NCBI RefSeq assembly: GCF_901709675.1
Contig: NC_051095.1
Span: forward strand, 24,140,956 to 24,204,955
Direction of reading: 5' to 3'
Source: Syngnathus acus
Lineage: Eukaryota; Chordata; Actinopteri; Syngnathiformes; Syngnathidae
DNA length: 64,000 bases
A program made the position numbers and the translations under genes. The first letter of the stretch is position 1. Each line of letters opens with the position of its first letter. Of this stretch, positions 63,487 to 64,000 are shown piece by piece. The notes under the pieces are model-generated. The model had not been told where the DNA came from, made no database searches, and worked only from the letters and a program-made list of their open reading frames with translations.

Positions 63487-64000
63487 CACACACATACAGA
63501 CACGCACACACACGTACACACACACACACAGAGCAGGCATCACATTCTGTTACACTTCCACTACATTCGGAGGCTGCTTATCGCTCACTGGGCCATGAAC
63601 TATTTTGCTGTGCCCAAACAACCCCTGGTAATATGATGAAAGCCTCGTTGAAACCGGGGAAAGCATTCTTGACGATTGCGCATGTAGACCGTGCAAAAAC
63701 ACATAGAAAGAGTCATACCTTTGTAAGTGTGGTCACTAATAAAAGTAAAATGAATTCTGGTAGGATGGTATGAAAAAGCAGGAATTAAACAAGCAAATAT
63801 AGACAGTAAGTGGTTTGAATCAATAAACTATGGATGGAGTAGGAAGATATCTATTTTTAATAGAGGTTGATATTACAGCCAATAGCACACACATACAGCA
63901 ATATATTTTGTGGGATCACATTTAAAATGTTCTTTGACTTTGAACCCATCTCATCTTCTTGGATTGCTTGCAGGTTCATCATGGCAGTCTTCTTCTTTCG
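62940..64000. other. AT-rich intergenic DNA with a CA microsatellite
   Basis: The (CA)n/(GCAC)n tract lies at 63446-63531. No other feature is recognised. Frames over the microsatellite are artefacts. Confidence 0.6.
63446..63531 (+). repeat. (CA)n compound microsatellite
   Basis: ACGCACATGCACGCACGCAC then (CA)n with interruptions up to 63531. Confidence 0.9.

Overview
This window reads as teleost fish intergenic DNA, made almost entirely of layered transposable elements. The evidence is fish-type LINEs (L2 and a Rex1/Babar-like CR1-group family), hAT, Tc1/mariner and pogo/Tigger DNA transposons, tRNA-derived SINEs, and (CA)n and (ATCC)n microsatellites. A SINE-like repeat with a (GGAT)n tail resembles forms I recall from seahorses and pipefishes, but that taxonomic hint is weak. 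No complete host protein-coding gene is visible. The only cellular-looking sequences are a tandem tRNA-Asn(GTT) array and one possible terminal exon with a Myb/SANT-like domain.

Layout. 1-1.8 kb: AT-rich intergenic DNA. 1.8-9.5 kb: a minus-strand tandem array of about 620-bp units, each carrying a tRNA-Asn(GTT) gene or relic, split by a nearly full-length minus-strand L2 LINE (3.25-7.14 kb). 11.0-12.6 kb: a 5'-truncated L2. 12.67-20.57 kb: a five-layer nest, in which a hAT element (8-bp duplication) holds a Tc1-like MITE (TA), which holds a pogo-like DDD transposon (TA), which holds a Ty3/gypsy element, which holds a solo LTR (5-bp duplication). 20.9-24.9 kb: an antisense SINE split by a nearly full-length LINE that itself carries a 342-bp hAT MITE. 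25.5-34 kb: two Tigger-like non-autonomous elements, a ZMYM1-type hAT and a second hAT-like element, each of the latter two carrying a LINE insertion, plus a tRNA-Glu SINE and a pogo MITE. 34-40 kb: decayed LINEs, a solo LTR, a BED-finger hAT relic and SINE pieces. 40-49.3 kb: microsatellites, SINEs, pogo deletion derivatives, a palindromic hAT MITE, the empty counterpart of the 28.8-kb hAT-like element, and a gypsy integrase fragment. 49.3-54.5 kb: AT-rich DNA, a hAT with an 8-bp duplication, an RTE-like endonuclease fragment, the Myb/SANT-like exon and microsatellites. 54.5-57.2 kb: a TA-flanked transposon holding a solo LTR and a truncated L2. 57.8-62.9 kb: two young minus-strand Rex1-like LINE copies, one inside a SINE-like repeat. 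62.9-64 kb: AT-rich DNA with a CA repeat.

How the parts work together. There is no operon or pathway; the logic is insertion order. Target-site duplications and the interruption of recognisable reading frames give a relative chronology. LINE copies with uninterrupted or once-interrupted reverse transcriptase frames are the youngest layer. They probably also mobilise the SINEs, and one seems to have copied a piece of its 3' flank to a second site. The pogo and hAT families are present mainly as internally deleted derivatives that would need a transposase supplied from elsewhere.
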